Assembly (NCBI GenBank): GCA_910587055.1
Contig: CAJUKY010000004.1
Span: 1-64,000 of the forward strand
Origin: Candidatus Gastranaerophilales bacterium
GTDB lineage: Bacteria; Cyanobacteriota; Vampirovibrionia; Gastranaerophilales; Gastranaerophilaceae
Reading direction: 5' to 3'
DNA: 64,000 nt
The notes beneath the pieces were generated by a model. That model saw nothing but the letters and a program-made list of their open reading frames with translations. It did not search any database and was not told the origin of the DNA. Positions 27,278-36,083 of the stretch are shown here, in pieces; the first letter of the stretch is position 1; each line of letters opens with the position of its first letter. The position numbers and the translations under genes were made by a program.

Positions 27278-27421
27278 AATCTAAACTCCACAATTATTAT
27301 TTTATTTTATACAAAATTGTTTGTAAAATTTTTTAATATTACTTTATTTTCAACAAAAGGGGTTGAATTTTTTTTTTGTGTTTGATAGTATTAATTACTG
27401 TAATCCCATTTCAATAGCGAT

Positions 27422-27497
27422 GGGGGATTAGCTCAGTTGGTAGAGCACCTGCTTTGCACGCAGGGGGTCAGGAGTTCGAGCCTCCTATCCTCCACCA
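27422..27497 (+). tRNA. tRNA-Ala (anticodon TGC)
   Basis: A complete 76-base cloverleaf. Acceptor GGGGGAT (27422-27428) pairs with ATCCTCC (27487-27493, one G.T pair), the D arm is GCTCAGTTGGTAGAGC, and anticodon stem CCTGC/GCAGG encloses TTTGCAC with anticodon TGC. The T arm is AGGAG-TTCGAGC-CTCCT. The CCA end (27495-27497) is genome-encoded. Confidence 0.97.
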
Positions 27498-27504
27498 TTT
27501 AGTT

Positions 27505-27526
27505 AAAGAGCCTTTAAGGCTCTTTT
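27505..27526 (+). terminator. Rho-independent terminator of tRNA-Ala
   Basis: AAAGAGCC pairs with GGCTCTTT around a short TTTAA-type loop and runs into a T6 tract, starting 8 bases after the tRNA CCA end. This is a textbook intrinsic terminator. Confidence 0.85.
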
Positions 27527-27550
27527 TTAGTACCTTTCAGCCATTATTCT

Positions 27551-27610
27551 GTGTCAGGAGTTTTGACATAAAATATCGCAAGTTTGACATTTTAGTCGGA
27601 AAAACTTAGC
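27551..27610 (+). repeat. Left-end repeat R1
   Basis: It begins GTGTCAGGAGTTTTGACAT, has a second AGTTTGACAT about 20 bases on, then TAGTCGGAAAAACTTAGC. It shares this order with R2 and its end block with R3. Arrays of such sites are typical of transposase-binding ends of Mu/Tn7-like elements. It starts 53 bases after tRNA-Ala. Confidence 0.6.
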
Positions 27611-27714
27611 TTGTTAGCGGATTATTTATTCTATATACTGATTTATTATATCAATATGTTTAAACCCGCCTGGTATTACAGTTTACTTAAACCGCCCTTT
27701 GCTCCGCCTGTGTT

Positions 27715-27773
27715 GTGTATCAGGGAGTTTGACAGAAAGTATCACGAGTTTGACATGCTAGTCGGAAGATTTT
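27715..27773 (+). repeat. Left-end repeat R2
   Basis: GTGTATCAGGGAGTTTGACA, a second GAGTTTGACAT, then CTAGTCGGAAGATTTT: the same architecture as R1. Its inner half, reverse-complemented (CTTCCGACTAGC then ATGTCAAA), is the best match to the inverted site at 45434-45463. Confidence 0.6.
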
Positions 27774-28116
27774 AAAATTTTGCAATGTAAATCTTTGCCT
27801 AGCAAGTCATTTAAAACAATTCCATTTTCACTTATTTTCTTAATTTTAAAAATGCCTGTTAAATTATTAATACAACAAATTTCCCTAATAAAACGAGTTT
27901 TACTAATACCAAGTTTATTTGCAAATTCTTTATAATCAGAAAAATCCGGATGTTCCAGATAATAGTCAAGGATACGAGCTTGTAGTTCATTTATACAAAA
28001 ACTTTTACCGTTTATTTCTAATTTGTATTCAATATCCTGAATTTCATTATATTTTGGAGCAAGTTTTTCTTTATTTTCCTTATTCTTTTTATATCTTAAT
28101 TTTTTAAATAGAATTT
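27758..28116 (-). pseudogene. Start-less remnant of a helix-turn-helix-like protein
   Basis: An uninterrupted minus-strand frame of about 118 codons with convincing protein character but no ATG, GTG or early TTG. It includes FCINELQARILDYYLEHPDF and KEFANKLGISKTRFIREIC, a possible helix-turn-helix, and ends within repeat R2. It has lost its 5' end. A plus-strand 35-codon tail (28120-28230, ending QWHTNWWT) next to it looks like another gene fragment. I do not recognise either. Confidence 0.45.
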
Positions 28117-28316
28117 ATTGACAAAGAATGCGGTGAAGAACAATTTAAAGAGTTTATGCGTTTTGAACAAAAATATTATGATAAGTTTTGGAAACTGTTA
28201 AAACAATGGCATACTAATTGGTGGACTTAATTTGTTAACCTTAATTATTAGATTGTTTACTCAATAAATGACTGTGTTGAAATGATACAAAATAACTAAG
28301 AAATATTGATATGACT

Positions 28317-28390
28317 TCAATATAGAGTTAAATTGTGTATGACAATTGAATAATTAAAGTCAGGAGTTCGAGTCTCCTAAACCATACATT
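28317..28390 (+). repeat. Dispersed hairpin repeat, copy 1, with tRNA-like tail
   Basis: Hairpin AATTGT (28331-28336), loop GTATG, ACAATT (28342-28347), flanked by TAGAG upstream and GAATA downstream. About 13 bases later comes CAGGAGTTCGAGTCTCCT (28361-28378), a perfect T-arm of tRNA type with loop TTCGAGT, but with no matching 5' half of a tRNA. Copies 2 and 3 are at 54.56 and 56.40 kb. Confidence 0.6.
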
Positions 28391-28440
28391 GCCGAAATTT
28401 ATAAAAATTACTTTAGATTACATTAACAGAGGATTACAGT

Positions 28441-28506
28441 GTGTCAGGAAGTTTGTTATGTGTCAGGGAGTTTGACATGAAACTCAGAAGTTTTGAAAAA
28501 CTTAGC
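28441..28506 (+). repeat. Left-end repeats R3a and R3b
   Basis: Two abutting copies: GTGTCAGGAAGTTTG at 28441 and GTGTCAGGGAGTTTGACAT at 28460. The second ends with GAAAAACTTAGC as in R1. They lie about 150 bases from the end of the restriction-type operon and could be the inner or the actual left end of the element. Confidence 0.55.
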
Positions 28507-28579
28507 AAAATTCAAAGGGCATTTAAATACCGTTTAAAAGATGTTTTATCAGTGCTCTAAAATTACATTCACTTAATAT

Positions 28580-28603
28580 ACTATTTTGACATACTAAAAT
28601 AGT
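28580..28603. terminator. Hairpin downstream of the defence operon
   Basis: ACTATTTT and AAAATAGT form a perfect 8-bp AT-rich stem with an 8-base loop, 50 bases beyond the last stop codon of the minus-strand operon. It may end that transcript; the stem is weak. Apart from the repeats and remnants listed, I see no gene in 27498-28653. Confidence 0.35.
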
Positions 28604-28653
28604 GGAGATTCAAAGTAAATTTAAATTTTTTATAATTACAAAAAATATTTAAT

Positions 28654-29829
28654 TTAATAATTGTCAAATTCAAAATCATCACATTCATGGGATATTCCAT
28701 TTAATACAGAACAAAAGTTTCTAAATCCAATAAAATGATGCGACCAATCTGTATTTGGATTTGAATACAGGTATACTTTATATAAATTCTTAGGATTGCT
28801 TAAATCTATTTTTTCATTTGTTGAATTATCAACTATAAACATGATACCGCTTAGATGTTTTGCTATTTCGGCTGTTGTTAATTTTGAATTATCATCAAAG
28901 ATATCATATTCTTTTGTTAATTTACAAAACACTCTTCGTGCAAGAGATCTAAAAAAGTCACGATGACATATTAAAGAACCATTTATATTTAAGATATGAC
29001 ATACGAATATTTTCATAAACATTCCATCAACAAATTGTTTATAGTTATATAATGGCAGGCGTTCTAATCTTTTAGCCATTTCAAAAGAATCCTCGCAAAC
29101 ATGGCTTTCAACAAAAACTGATGTCGTTTCTAAAACTTTATCAATACCATCTAATTTATCGATGGGCTTTTCTTCATGATAAAATTTTATATTCAAGCCT
29201 TTTATGACTTTGGAGCATAAAAAGTCTTTTTTACATTCTTTTGCATCTAATATTTCTCTTTTTAATTTTGCATATACACAATCACCATGTATTTCAAGAT
29301 TCATCGGATAATCCGAAGTAAAAATAAAATAATTATCACTATTCCTTGATTCTAAATCTCGTTTTAGTTTGTATATTAAATCACTCAATCTTTGAGTTAA
29401 TGTTTTAATCTCAAAAAAAATCAAACCATCATCACAATAACCGTCAATAGCTGATACATTATTATCTTTGCATTCTTTGGCTAAAGTTTTATCAATAGGC
29501 ATATTGTCAATTTGAATTTTACAAGGTTTTTCAAATATTAAATTCATTAAATCATAAGCAATTAATTCTGAATATGCCCCATCCCAAGAGTTATAAAATA
29601 ATTTTTTTATATCATCTATTATTACATTTTTTGAATAATCGTCATTTTTATAAATTGAATATAGTCGTTTTATTCTTTCAATGTTTATTTTTCTAAACAT
29701 ATCTGATAATTCTATTTTGAATAAAAAATAGTTATTTTTATCTCTAATGGAAGTTTCATTAACACATATTTCATTGTCGCAAAAGCTGTTTACTTCTTGC
29801 AAAAAGGAGCTTATTTTCCGATTAATCAT
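28654..29829 (-). CDS. PD-(D/E)xK nuclease candidate, last gene of the defence operon
   Basis: A 391 aa protein. Residues 88-142 resemble a PD-(D/E)xK core: E88 in a helix (AYSELIAYDLM), D129 in SAIDGYCDDG, then FFEIKTL giving E140-x-K142. The rest is unrecognised and mixed helix/strand. ATG 29829 is preferred over an upstream ATG because GAGGAA is well spaced and only one base separates it from the Res stop codon. It is the sixth gene of the operon; position and motif suggest a nuclease effector or an accessory restriction subunit. The motif is short, so the call is tentative. Confidence 0.55.
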   Translation of the reverse strand: MINRKISSFLQEVNSFCDNEICVNETSIRDKNNYFLFKIELSDMFRKINIERIKRLYSIYKNDDYSKNVIIDDIKKLFYNSWDGAYSELIAYDLMNLIFEKPCKIQIDNMPIDKTLAKECKDNNVSAIDGYCDDGLIFFEIKTLTQRLSDLIYKLKRDLESRNSDNYFIFTSDYPMNLEIHGDCVYAKLKREILDAKECKKDFLCSKVIKGLNIKFYHEEKPIDKLDGIDKVLETTSVFVESHVCEDSFEMAKRLERLPLYNYKQFVDGMFMKIFVCHILNINGSLICHRDFFRSLARRVFCKLTKEYDIFDDNSKLTTAEIAKHLSGIMFIVDNSTNEKIDLSNPKNLYKVYLYSNPNTDWSHHFIGFRNFCSVLNGISHECDDFEFDNY

Positions 29830-29830
29830 A

Positions 29831-32800
29831 TTAATTCCTCGTAACATCTTGAATAAACTTTTCAAAATTAGTTACTGCCTTGAATTGAGCTGCTGTTCCT
29901 AATGCTTCAAAATGCTTTCTTCCGCAATAAATTTTATCTTTTTCATTTTGTCTCAAATTATCATCAAGTGCTACTTGTAAGTTTTCGCGTTTTGTTTCAA
30001 GCACAAAATATAGTTTACGTTCGCCATCTTTATCAACCAAAACTGCCCAGTCGGGGTTATATGGTCCTAAAGGAGTTGGGACTTTGAATTTATTTGGCAA
30101 TTTAACATATTTAAGAATATGTTTATTATTTTCAAATTGTTCCGCAAAACTTGCTTCATTGTCAGAATCATAAACAACATGAGTAAACGGATATTTATTA
30201 CTTGTTGCTTCTATCATGTTGCGTTCCAGATAACCTGTTATTGGGTTATCTTTTAATAATTCTTGTGCATAATAATAGTCATCACCGAGTTTTGTATATT
30301 TAATTCCATCTAAAATTAAATCTCGTAATTCTCTTTGAATAATCCTCGATACTTCAGACATATAGCTTTGAGGATTTCTTTTAAAGATGTTCAATGTATT
30401 ACTTTTAATCAAAATGTCAACAATGGTTTTTCTTGTAAGATTTGTCTTATTTTGTAAAAAAGTAATAATATCAGGATAATATGAAACTTCGTCAATAGTG
30501 CCACTAATAAAACTATCTACAATTTTAGAACAATCAATACCGGCATCTGTAATTTTTAATCTTGCAGTTTTTGAAATAATTGTAGCAGCATCACATTCCA
30601 TCTTTGTATTTATTGCCCTTACGCATTTGTCAATTAATTCAGGAGTATTAAATTCAATAGAATATCTTGTTTTGTATTTAATACTATCCCATAATTCAAT
30701 AAATTCAGGGTCTAAATAAACCTCGTTTTTAAGTTCAATTGTGTGTTTTTTTGAATTATCTTTAATGTTTAGATTACCTGCGTGTTTTTTAGCAATCGTT
30801 TGAATTTGTTCTTTAATACTTGCAAATTCTTCAGGTAATTTAAGAGTATCGTTTTTTAAATCAAGTTTTAAAATTGTTTGAACTTTACCTTTTGAATCGA
30901 TATAGTTTTGAGCAACAAAATAATCGTATATTGCCTTTGAACTTTGTTCTCCTAAATATTGCGTTGTTCCATCAGCTTGTTTTACAGGAATATTGGCAAA
31001 GGAATGAAATTCTAATGTTCCAAATTTGATATCCTTGTTGTCTTTTTCTATTTCATGCTGTAGTTGAGTTGCAAAGTCCTCATAGCTTTCATTTGCAATA
31101 ACAGTCAAAGTGTTAATATCAAACCCTTTAACACGTTCGCCATTTTGGTTTACGCAAAGTCTTAAACCACGACCGATTTTTTGTCTTCTATCAACCTCTT
31201 GTCTATTTTCTGCTAAAGTACAGATTTGAAAAACATTTGGGTTATCCCAACCAACACCTAATGCTGAGTGAGAGAAAATAAATCTTAATTTATTATCAAG
31301 ACTTAATAACTTCTCTTTATCTTTCATAATTAAATTGTATGTGCTTTCTTCTGCTTTGCTTCCTGTTTTTTCGGTTAATTCAGAATATGGTGTTACAACT
31401 TTTTTATCAATTGAAAAATATCCGTTATGAACTTGTTCCACAGGTGTATTATCTGCTTGATAAATTAAATCATTGTATTTTCGTTGAGAAATTATTGATT
31501 TATATTCTTCTTCAAAAATTCTTGCATATTCGCCCTTTTGGGGATTGCCATTTTCATCATAAGAACGATATTTATCAACTTTATCAATAAAGAATAAACT
31601 TAAAACTTTAATCCCAAGATTTTTCATAGCAAACATTTTTTCTTTATCCAAGTGTTCTTGAATAGTTTTTCTGATTTGTTGTCTCTTTAAAACAGCATCA
31701 TCAATATCGCCAATACATTGACCTTCTGAAATTTCCACTCCATTAAGGAATTCAATATATTTATGTGCACCATCGCAATAAAGGTCTTTTACTCTGTAAT
31801 CTGTATAAATTTCACGCCCGCCTGATAAAGCAAATAAGCTGTTATGCTTGTATTTATCTACCTTAACAGGTTTCTTTTGAACTTTACCTTGTTCGTTCAT
31901 AACACTAATTTCTAATGTTGCAGTTATAGAATCTTTAACTGATTTAATAGAATTTACCTTTATATAAGCTGTATTATCATAGTCTTGTGTTGAAAAAGAT
32001 GCGACTTCAATTTGCTTAACATATTCGCCTTCATAAGCATCAATAGAATCAAAGCTATAAATTAAATTACTTTTTCTATTGTGAGTTGCACTATATCTGA
32101 AACTTACAAGTGGGTTTAATTTTTCGATTGATTCTTGTGCTTTTGTTGTATTATCAACTAGCTGTGGCTCATCAATAATTAAAATAGGTCTTGTAGAGCT
32201 AATTAAATCAATTAACTTACCTGTCTCTCTATCTTCTTGATTGATTACGTTTTTATCTTTATTGAATGCTGCAATAGTAATTACCATAATAGATAGATTT
32301 TGATTGATTGCAAAATCTCTTATCAATTCAGGCTTAGAACTATCATAAACAAAATAACTTGAATTGCTGTAAGGTATATGTGGGTAATCTTGCTTAAATT
32401 GTTCAAAAGTAACATCAAGAGATTTTTTTACACCTTCTTTAATAGGCACAGATGGTACAACAATGATAAACTTTGAAAATCCGTATTTTTGTTTAAGTTC
32501 AAAGATAGTTTTTAAATAAACATAAGTTTTACCCGTTCCTGTTTCCATATTTATATCAAATTCAGGGTATTTATTGTCGTTTTCAGAGGTTTGAGGTAAT
32601 CCGTTATGCAATTGAACATTATGCATATTGTTTAATAATTCTTCATCAGTTAAATCTAATCTGTTACCGATACCGACAGAATATCCATCAGCAGTTAAAT
32701 TCTCTTCAATACCAATTTGGTGCATATTATTTTCAACTGTAAAAACAGATTGTCCTGTTTCTTGACCTTCAAATAATTCAAGAACAGAATTTATTGCCTT

Positions 32801-32836
32801 CTTTTGATATTCTAATTCTTCAAACTTAAATTTCAT
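29831..32836 (-). CDS. Type III restriction enzyme Res subunit
   Basis: A 1001 aa protein. The SF2 translocase has Walker A METGTGKTYV (about 97-106), motif II LIIDEPQLVDN, motif III SFRYSATHN and motif VI EVDRRQKIGRGLRLCVNQ. The C-terminal nuclease domain shows D929 (NPDWAVL) and E947-x-K949 (FVLETKREN), the usual PD-(D/E)xK site of Res. With Mod it should cleave DNA after ATP-driven communication between unmethylated sites. ATG 32836 is preferred (MKFKFEELEYQ) and overlaps the SieB-like gene by 11 bases. All catalytic motifs look intact. Confidence 0.88.
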   Translation of the reverse strand: MKFKFEELEYQKKAINSVLELFEGQETGQSVFTVENNMHQIGIEENLTADGYSVGIGNRLDLTDEELLNNMHNVQLHNGLPQTSENDNKYPEFDINMETGTGKTYVYLKTIFELKQKYGFSKFIIVVPSVPIKEGVKKSLDVTFEQFKQDYPHIPYSNSSYFVYDSSKPELIRDFAINQNLSIMVITIAAFNKDKNVINQEDRETGKLIDLISSTRPILIIDEPQLVDNTTKAQESIEKLNPLVSFRYSATHNRKSNLIYSFDSIDAYEGEYVKQIEVASFSTQDYDNTAYIKVNSIKSVKDSITATLEISVMNEQGKVQKKPVKVDKYKHNSLFALSGGREIYTDYRVKDLYCDGAHKYIEFLNGVEISEGQCIGDIDDAVLKRQQIRKTIQEHLDKEKMFAMKNLGIKVLSLFFIDKVDKYRSYDENGNPQKGEYARIFEEEYKSIISQRKYNDLIYQADNTPVEQVHNGYFSIDKKVVTPYSELTEKTGSKAEESTYNLIMKDKEKLLSLDNKLRFIFSHSALGVGWDNPNVFQICTLAENRQEVDRRQKIGRGLRLCVNQNGERVKGFDINTLTVIANESYEDFATQLQHEIEKDNKDIKFGTLEFHSFANIPVKQADGTTQYLGEQSSKAIYDYFVAQNYIDSKGKVQTILKLDLKNDTLKLPEEFASIKEQIQTIAKKHAGNLNIKDNSKKHTIELKNEVYLDPEFIELWDSIKYKTRYSIEFNTPELIDKCVRAINTKMECDAATIISKTARLKITDAGIDCSKIVDSFISGTIDEVSYYPDIITFLQNKTNLTRKTIVDILIKSNTLNIFKRNPQSYMSEVSRIIQRELRDLILDGIKYTKLGDDYYYAQELLKDNPITGYLERNMIEATSNKYPFTHVVYDSDNEASFAEQFENNKHILKYVKLPNKFKVPTPLGPYNPDWAVLVDKDGERKLYFVLETKRENLQVALDDNLRQNEKDKIYCGRKHFEALGTAAQFKAVTNFEKFIQDVTRN

Positions 32837-33356
32837 TTTCTTCAACCTCTTCAACAAATTTATTATAATTTTGTTCATTATCCAAAAATTCTACAACCCA
32901 AGGTTGCAAGAAGTAACCAAAAGAATTAATTCTGCCAACAGGAGTAGCTTTTGCAATCATATCACATGCTGTTAAATATCCAGTTGTAGGATTTTGAATG
33001 TCCAAAAAACCAGTGCCATCATTTTTATACAATCTTAAGATAACTTTTTTGACATTTGGTTTTAAATTTTTAAGTAATTTTATTTGTACTTTCATATGAT
33101 TTCTAATATTAATTTTTTGTTTTATACATTTAAAAAATAAGCTGCTAATAATGACAATCCAATAGGCAATAGCTATTAACATATACATTGATATTGCAAA
33201 TTGATTTTCTTGGATAAAATCAATCAATTTCAATTGTACTAATATATTCTCAGGGGCGAATGAAAGAAATAAAGCAACCAACAAAGCCATACTGATTACA
33301 ATTTCCGCAGGTATTTTTAGTGGAGTTATTGATTCTATAATCTTGTTCCAACCCAT
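32826..33356 (-). CDS. SieB-like membrane protein between mod and res
   Basis: A 176 aa protein with two N-terminal membrane helices (about 18-36 and 52-76), a basic linker and a cytosolic domain (NLKPNVKKVILRLYKN, then INSFGYFLQPWVVEFL). The layout and the QPW block resemble the superinfection-exclusion SieB family of phages, as I recall it. It lies one base after mod and overlaps res, so it is embedded in the operon. SieB aborts superinfecting phage growth, hence a defence role is plausible here. The similarity was judged by eye. Confidence 0.55.
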   Translation of the reverse strand: MGWNKIIESITPLKIPAEIVISMALLVALFLSFAPENILVQLKLIDFIQENQFAISMYMLIAIAYWIVIISSLFFKCIKQKINIRNHMKVQIKLLKNLKPNVKKVILRLYKNDGTGFLDIQNPTTGYLTACDMIAKATPVGRINSFGYFLQPWVVEFLDNEQNYNKFVEEVEENEI

Positions 33357-33357
33357 A

Positions 33358-35316
33358 TTACACCGTTACAAACTTTCCAATGCCATAGCCTCTAATTGTT
33401 TCTTTTATATTTGTTTTTACACTATCATTTGCGAATCCATTATCTTTAAACACAACAGTAACTTGATTTTTATCCTCGAACTCGGTGCTTATTTTTGCAA
33501 TTTCATCAGCAACTTCAAGAGTTATTTCATTATCCAAACATACAATTAACGCACCCATACCAATTGAATATACTTTTTTCCCTTTAATATCTAGTTCTTC
33601 TACTGGAACAGTAAGTGGTAATCCGTTTTTTAAAATAATTTCATACAAAGCATCTTCTTCTGTTCTGCCTTCAACAAAATTATTTATCTGATCCAATAAT
33701 GACTGCCCAAGGTCTTTTGTATCAGGATTCCATTTTTTTATATTCGAAGAATCTAATTTAAAAACTTTAAAACCAACATCTATTTTTGATAGTAAAGTTT
33801 CGTCTTTTATGTCTTTTATAATTTGTTCTCCAGCCCATGCAAGTCTTTGTTTTGCAATATCACAAATAGTTTTATAGCCATCTTTATAAGCCTTTCCATT
33901 TAATTCAGTTTGTTCTTGCAATTGAACTGCGATAAATTTTCTTTTTTTACCATCCTTGTTTAGATTCATTACCGCATGAGCTGTTGTCCCTGAACCAGAA
34001 AAGAAATCTAAAATAATCATATTTTCTGTATCAACTAATTTTATTAAGTTTTCAAGCAATGTAACTGGCTTTGGAAAATCAAAATAATTTGGGTCTATTA
34101 TTTCTGCCAATTCTTTTTTAGCATTATCATTTGAAAACATATTATCTACATAAGCTATCGAACTTACAACATTTTCTCTTTTGGCTGTTTTTACATAATA
34201 TTCGCCTTTTTCATTCTTTTCTATTGATGCATTCAAATAGGTCTTTGTATAAATTCTTGGTCTGTCTTTACCTTGTTTTATAACAACAAAACCATTTCTA
34301 TATCCAAAATCAAATTTCGCTTGACTCCATCTCCAAACCCAATCTTTTGGGTTATGTTCACCTTGATGTCTTAAATGGTGTTTTTCTACGCTACCTCCAG
34401 GGTAGTATTTAACTCCATCAATCTCAATAGGAAAATCCATGGTTGGATTATACCAAAGTGAATCATAATCTAAAGTTTGATTAAGTTTATATTTTCCTCT
34501 TTCATCAACATATTCATCTTCGTTATTAAAACCTGAATCATCATATGCTACACCATTAATTTTTAGGTTTTCTTTTGATTTAGCGTATAAAAGTAAATAG
34601 TCATGATTCTTTGCTATACCATCACTATGTTGCTTCCCTGACTTTTTGGTAATTCTTGGCATTATTCCAATATAGTTATCTTTACCAAAAATTTCATCAG
34701 CAATTTTAGTTAAATTAACAAGTTCATTATCATCAATTGATATAAAAATAATCCCATCATTTGTTAACAAATTTCTTGCTAATCTTAATCTTGGATACAT
34801 CATATTAAGCCAATTTGTATGATATCTTCCATCTGTATCATTGTTAGTTGAAGTAATATTACCTTCTGAATCAATTTGTCCTGTAATCTTTTTATAGTTT
34901 ACTATATTATCTTTGAAATCATCTTTATAAACAAAATCGTTACCAGTATTATAAGGAGGATCAATATAAACCATCTTGATTTTATTTAAATAAGAATTTT
35001 GTAATAATTTTAAAACTTCAAGATTATCACCTTCAATATAAATATTTTGAGTGGTATCCCATTCTTTACTATCATTTTTACAAGGTCTCAATGCACCACT
35101 TGACGGAGTTTGAGATAACCTTAATGCGTTCATTTTGCCATTCCAAGTAAAACGATATTTTTCCTCATCAGTATCGATATAATTGCCCAATACATTTTGC
35201 AATTTGTCAAAGTCAATTTTATCTTCATTAAATACTTCAGGGAAGATTTCTTTTAATTTTGAAATATTCTCTTGTTCAATATTTAAACTTTCGCCACTCA
35301 TTTTCACTTCCTGCAT
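33358..35316 (-). CDS. Type III DNA adenine methyltransferase Mod
   Basis: A 652 aa beta-class N6-adenine methyltransferase. The catalytic motif IV is VYIDPPYNTGNDF (D119-Y122) and the SAM motif I is LDFFSGSGTTAHAV (about 436-449), in the permuted order of the beta class. The region between holds the target-recognition domain (about 230-400). It modifies the recognition site and directs Res. Two starts with good ribosome binding sites exist, 35316 (MQEVKM) and 35301 (MSGESLN). No repeat tract suggesting phase variation is visible. Confidence 0.9.
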   Translation of the reverse strand: MQEVKMSGESLNIEQENISKLKEIFPEVFNEDKIDFDKLQNVLGNYIDTDEEKYRFTWNGKMNALRLSQTPSSGALRPCKNDSKEWDTTQNIYIEGDNLEVLKLLQNSYLNKIKMVYIDPPYNTGNDFVYKDDFKDNIVNYKKITGQIDSEGNITSTNNDTDGRYHTNWLNMMYPRLRLARNLLTNDGIIFISIDDNELVNLTKIADEIFGKDNYIGIMPRITKKSGKQHSDGIAKNHDYLLLYAKSKENLKINGVAYDDSGFNNEDEYVDERGKYKLNQTLDYDSLWYNPTMDFPIEIDGVKYYPGGSVEKHHLRHQGEHNPKDWVWRWSQAKFDFGYRNGFVVIKQGKDRPRIYTKTYLNASIEKNEKGEYYVKTAKRENVVSSIAYVDNMFSNDNAKKELAEIIDPNYFDFPKPVTLLENLIKLVDTENMIILDFFSGSGTTAHAVMNLNKDGKKRKFIAVQLQEQTELNGKAYKDGYKTICDIAKQRLAWAGEQIIKDIKDETLLSKIDVGFKVFKLDSSNIKKWNPDTKDLGQSLLDQINNFVEGRTEEDALYEIILKNGLPLTVPVEELDIKGKKVYSIGMGALIVCLDNEITLEVADEIAKISTEFEDKNQVTVVFKDNGFANDSVKTNIKETIRGYGIGKFVTV

Positions 35317-35327
35317 ATAACACCTCT

Positions 35328-36077
35328 TTATAATAGTTTTAAAAGATTTTCTTTTTCATTTCTTAATTTGTTTAATTCCACGCTTATTTCAACTCGTTCT
35401 GCGATATCAATAGCTTTTTTAACTTTGTTTTGTAATTGAGTTATTTTATCTTCTATTGAATTAATTTTAGTATAAATCTCTTGTGCGTCAACTTTGGACA
35501 TATTGTCTGTTTTTATTACAGAACCCTTGATTTTAGACACGTTGTAAAAGTTAATTTTTGCAGTTATATCCTTATACATTTCATAAAAGTTGATATAACT
35601 TAATTTAGAAATATTTAATTCGGCAAACAAGTTATCTCTAAAGATATCCTCTGAATCAAAATCAATCCAACCGGTAAAAGAAAAATCTTCAACAGTAACT
35701 TTTGAACTGTCACTTAAATTTTTCCTCATATCGCCTGTTACAAGTTGAATCTGACTTTCTTTAACAAGCACCAATAAAATCGGATAAGGAATTGCTCTCA
35801 TAATAATTTCAGCAATTCTTTTGATTTTGGAATCATCATTTAATTGAACTTCCATTATTTCGATTTCGAGATAATCTCTTTCGTCACTTCTATATGGTTG
35901 AATATTGATAGTATCAGGCTTTAAACAATATTTCCAAGTAACTTTTTTAATATGCTCATTTATAATTTTTTTATCAAACGAAAGCAAGTCGGCATTTTCT
36001 AAAAAGGCTTTTTTGAAGACCGTATTATCTACAATACAGTTTTTAGGTATATTTAATTTTTCATAAAATCTGTTCAT
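35328..36077 (-). CDS. DUF4391 family protein
   Basis: A 249 aa protein matching the DUF4391 pattern as I recall it: an N-terminal IPKNCIVDNTVFKKAF, HIKKVTWKYCLKPDTINI, and AIPYPILLVLVKE near the middle. The C-terminal 60 residues form a coiled coil (IEDKITQLQNKVKKAIDIAE). It lies 6 bases downstream of the SNF2 helicase gene and 11 bases upstream of mod. DUF4391 genes are often seen beside helicase/methylase loci. It may bridge the helicase to Mod/Res; no catalytic motif is seen. Confidence 0.75.
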   Translation of the reverse strand: MNRFYEKLNIPKNCIVDNTVFKKAFLENADLLSFDKKIINEHIKKVTWKYCLKPDTINIQPYRSDERDYLEIEIMEVQLNDDSKIKRIAEIIMRAIPYPILLVLVKESQIQLVTGDMRKNLSDSSKVTVEDFSFTGWIDFDSEDIFRDNLFAELNISKLSYINFYEMYKDITAKINFYNVSKIKGSVIKTDNMSKVDAQEIYTKINSIEDKITQLQNKVKKAIDIAERVEISVELNKLRNEKENLLKLL

Positions 36078-36083
36078 TTACAC

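Noticed and set aside
27919..28107. A plus-strand 62 aa open frame
   Set aside because: It is the shadow of the minus-strand remnant, which has far better protein character. The plus frame is low-complexity Phe/Tyr/Ile-rich sequence.
28361..28390. A tRNA gene at the T-arm-like sequence
   Set aside because: Only the T arm is present. No acceptor 5' strand, D arm or anticodon arm can be built upstream.
27551..28506. Insertion sequence ends with their own transposase
   Set aside because: No transposase lies between or next to these repeats. The only transposase genes are the MuA/MuB-like pair 12 kb away, so they were assigned to that element.
32523..32535. A further ACCCG-type palindrome inside res
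   Set aside because: ACCCGTTCCTGT lies within coding sequence around the Walker A region, lacks symmetry in the second half and is not followed by the promoter block.
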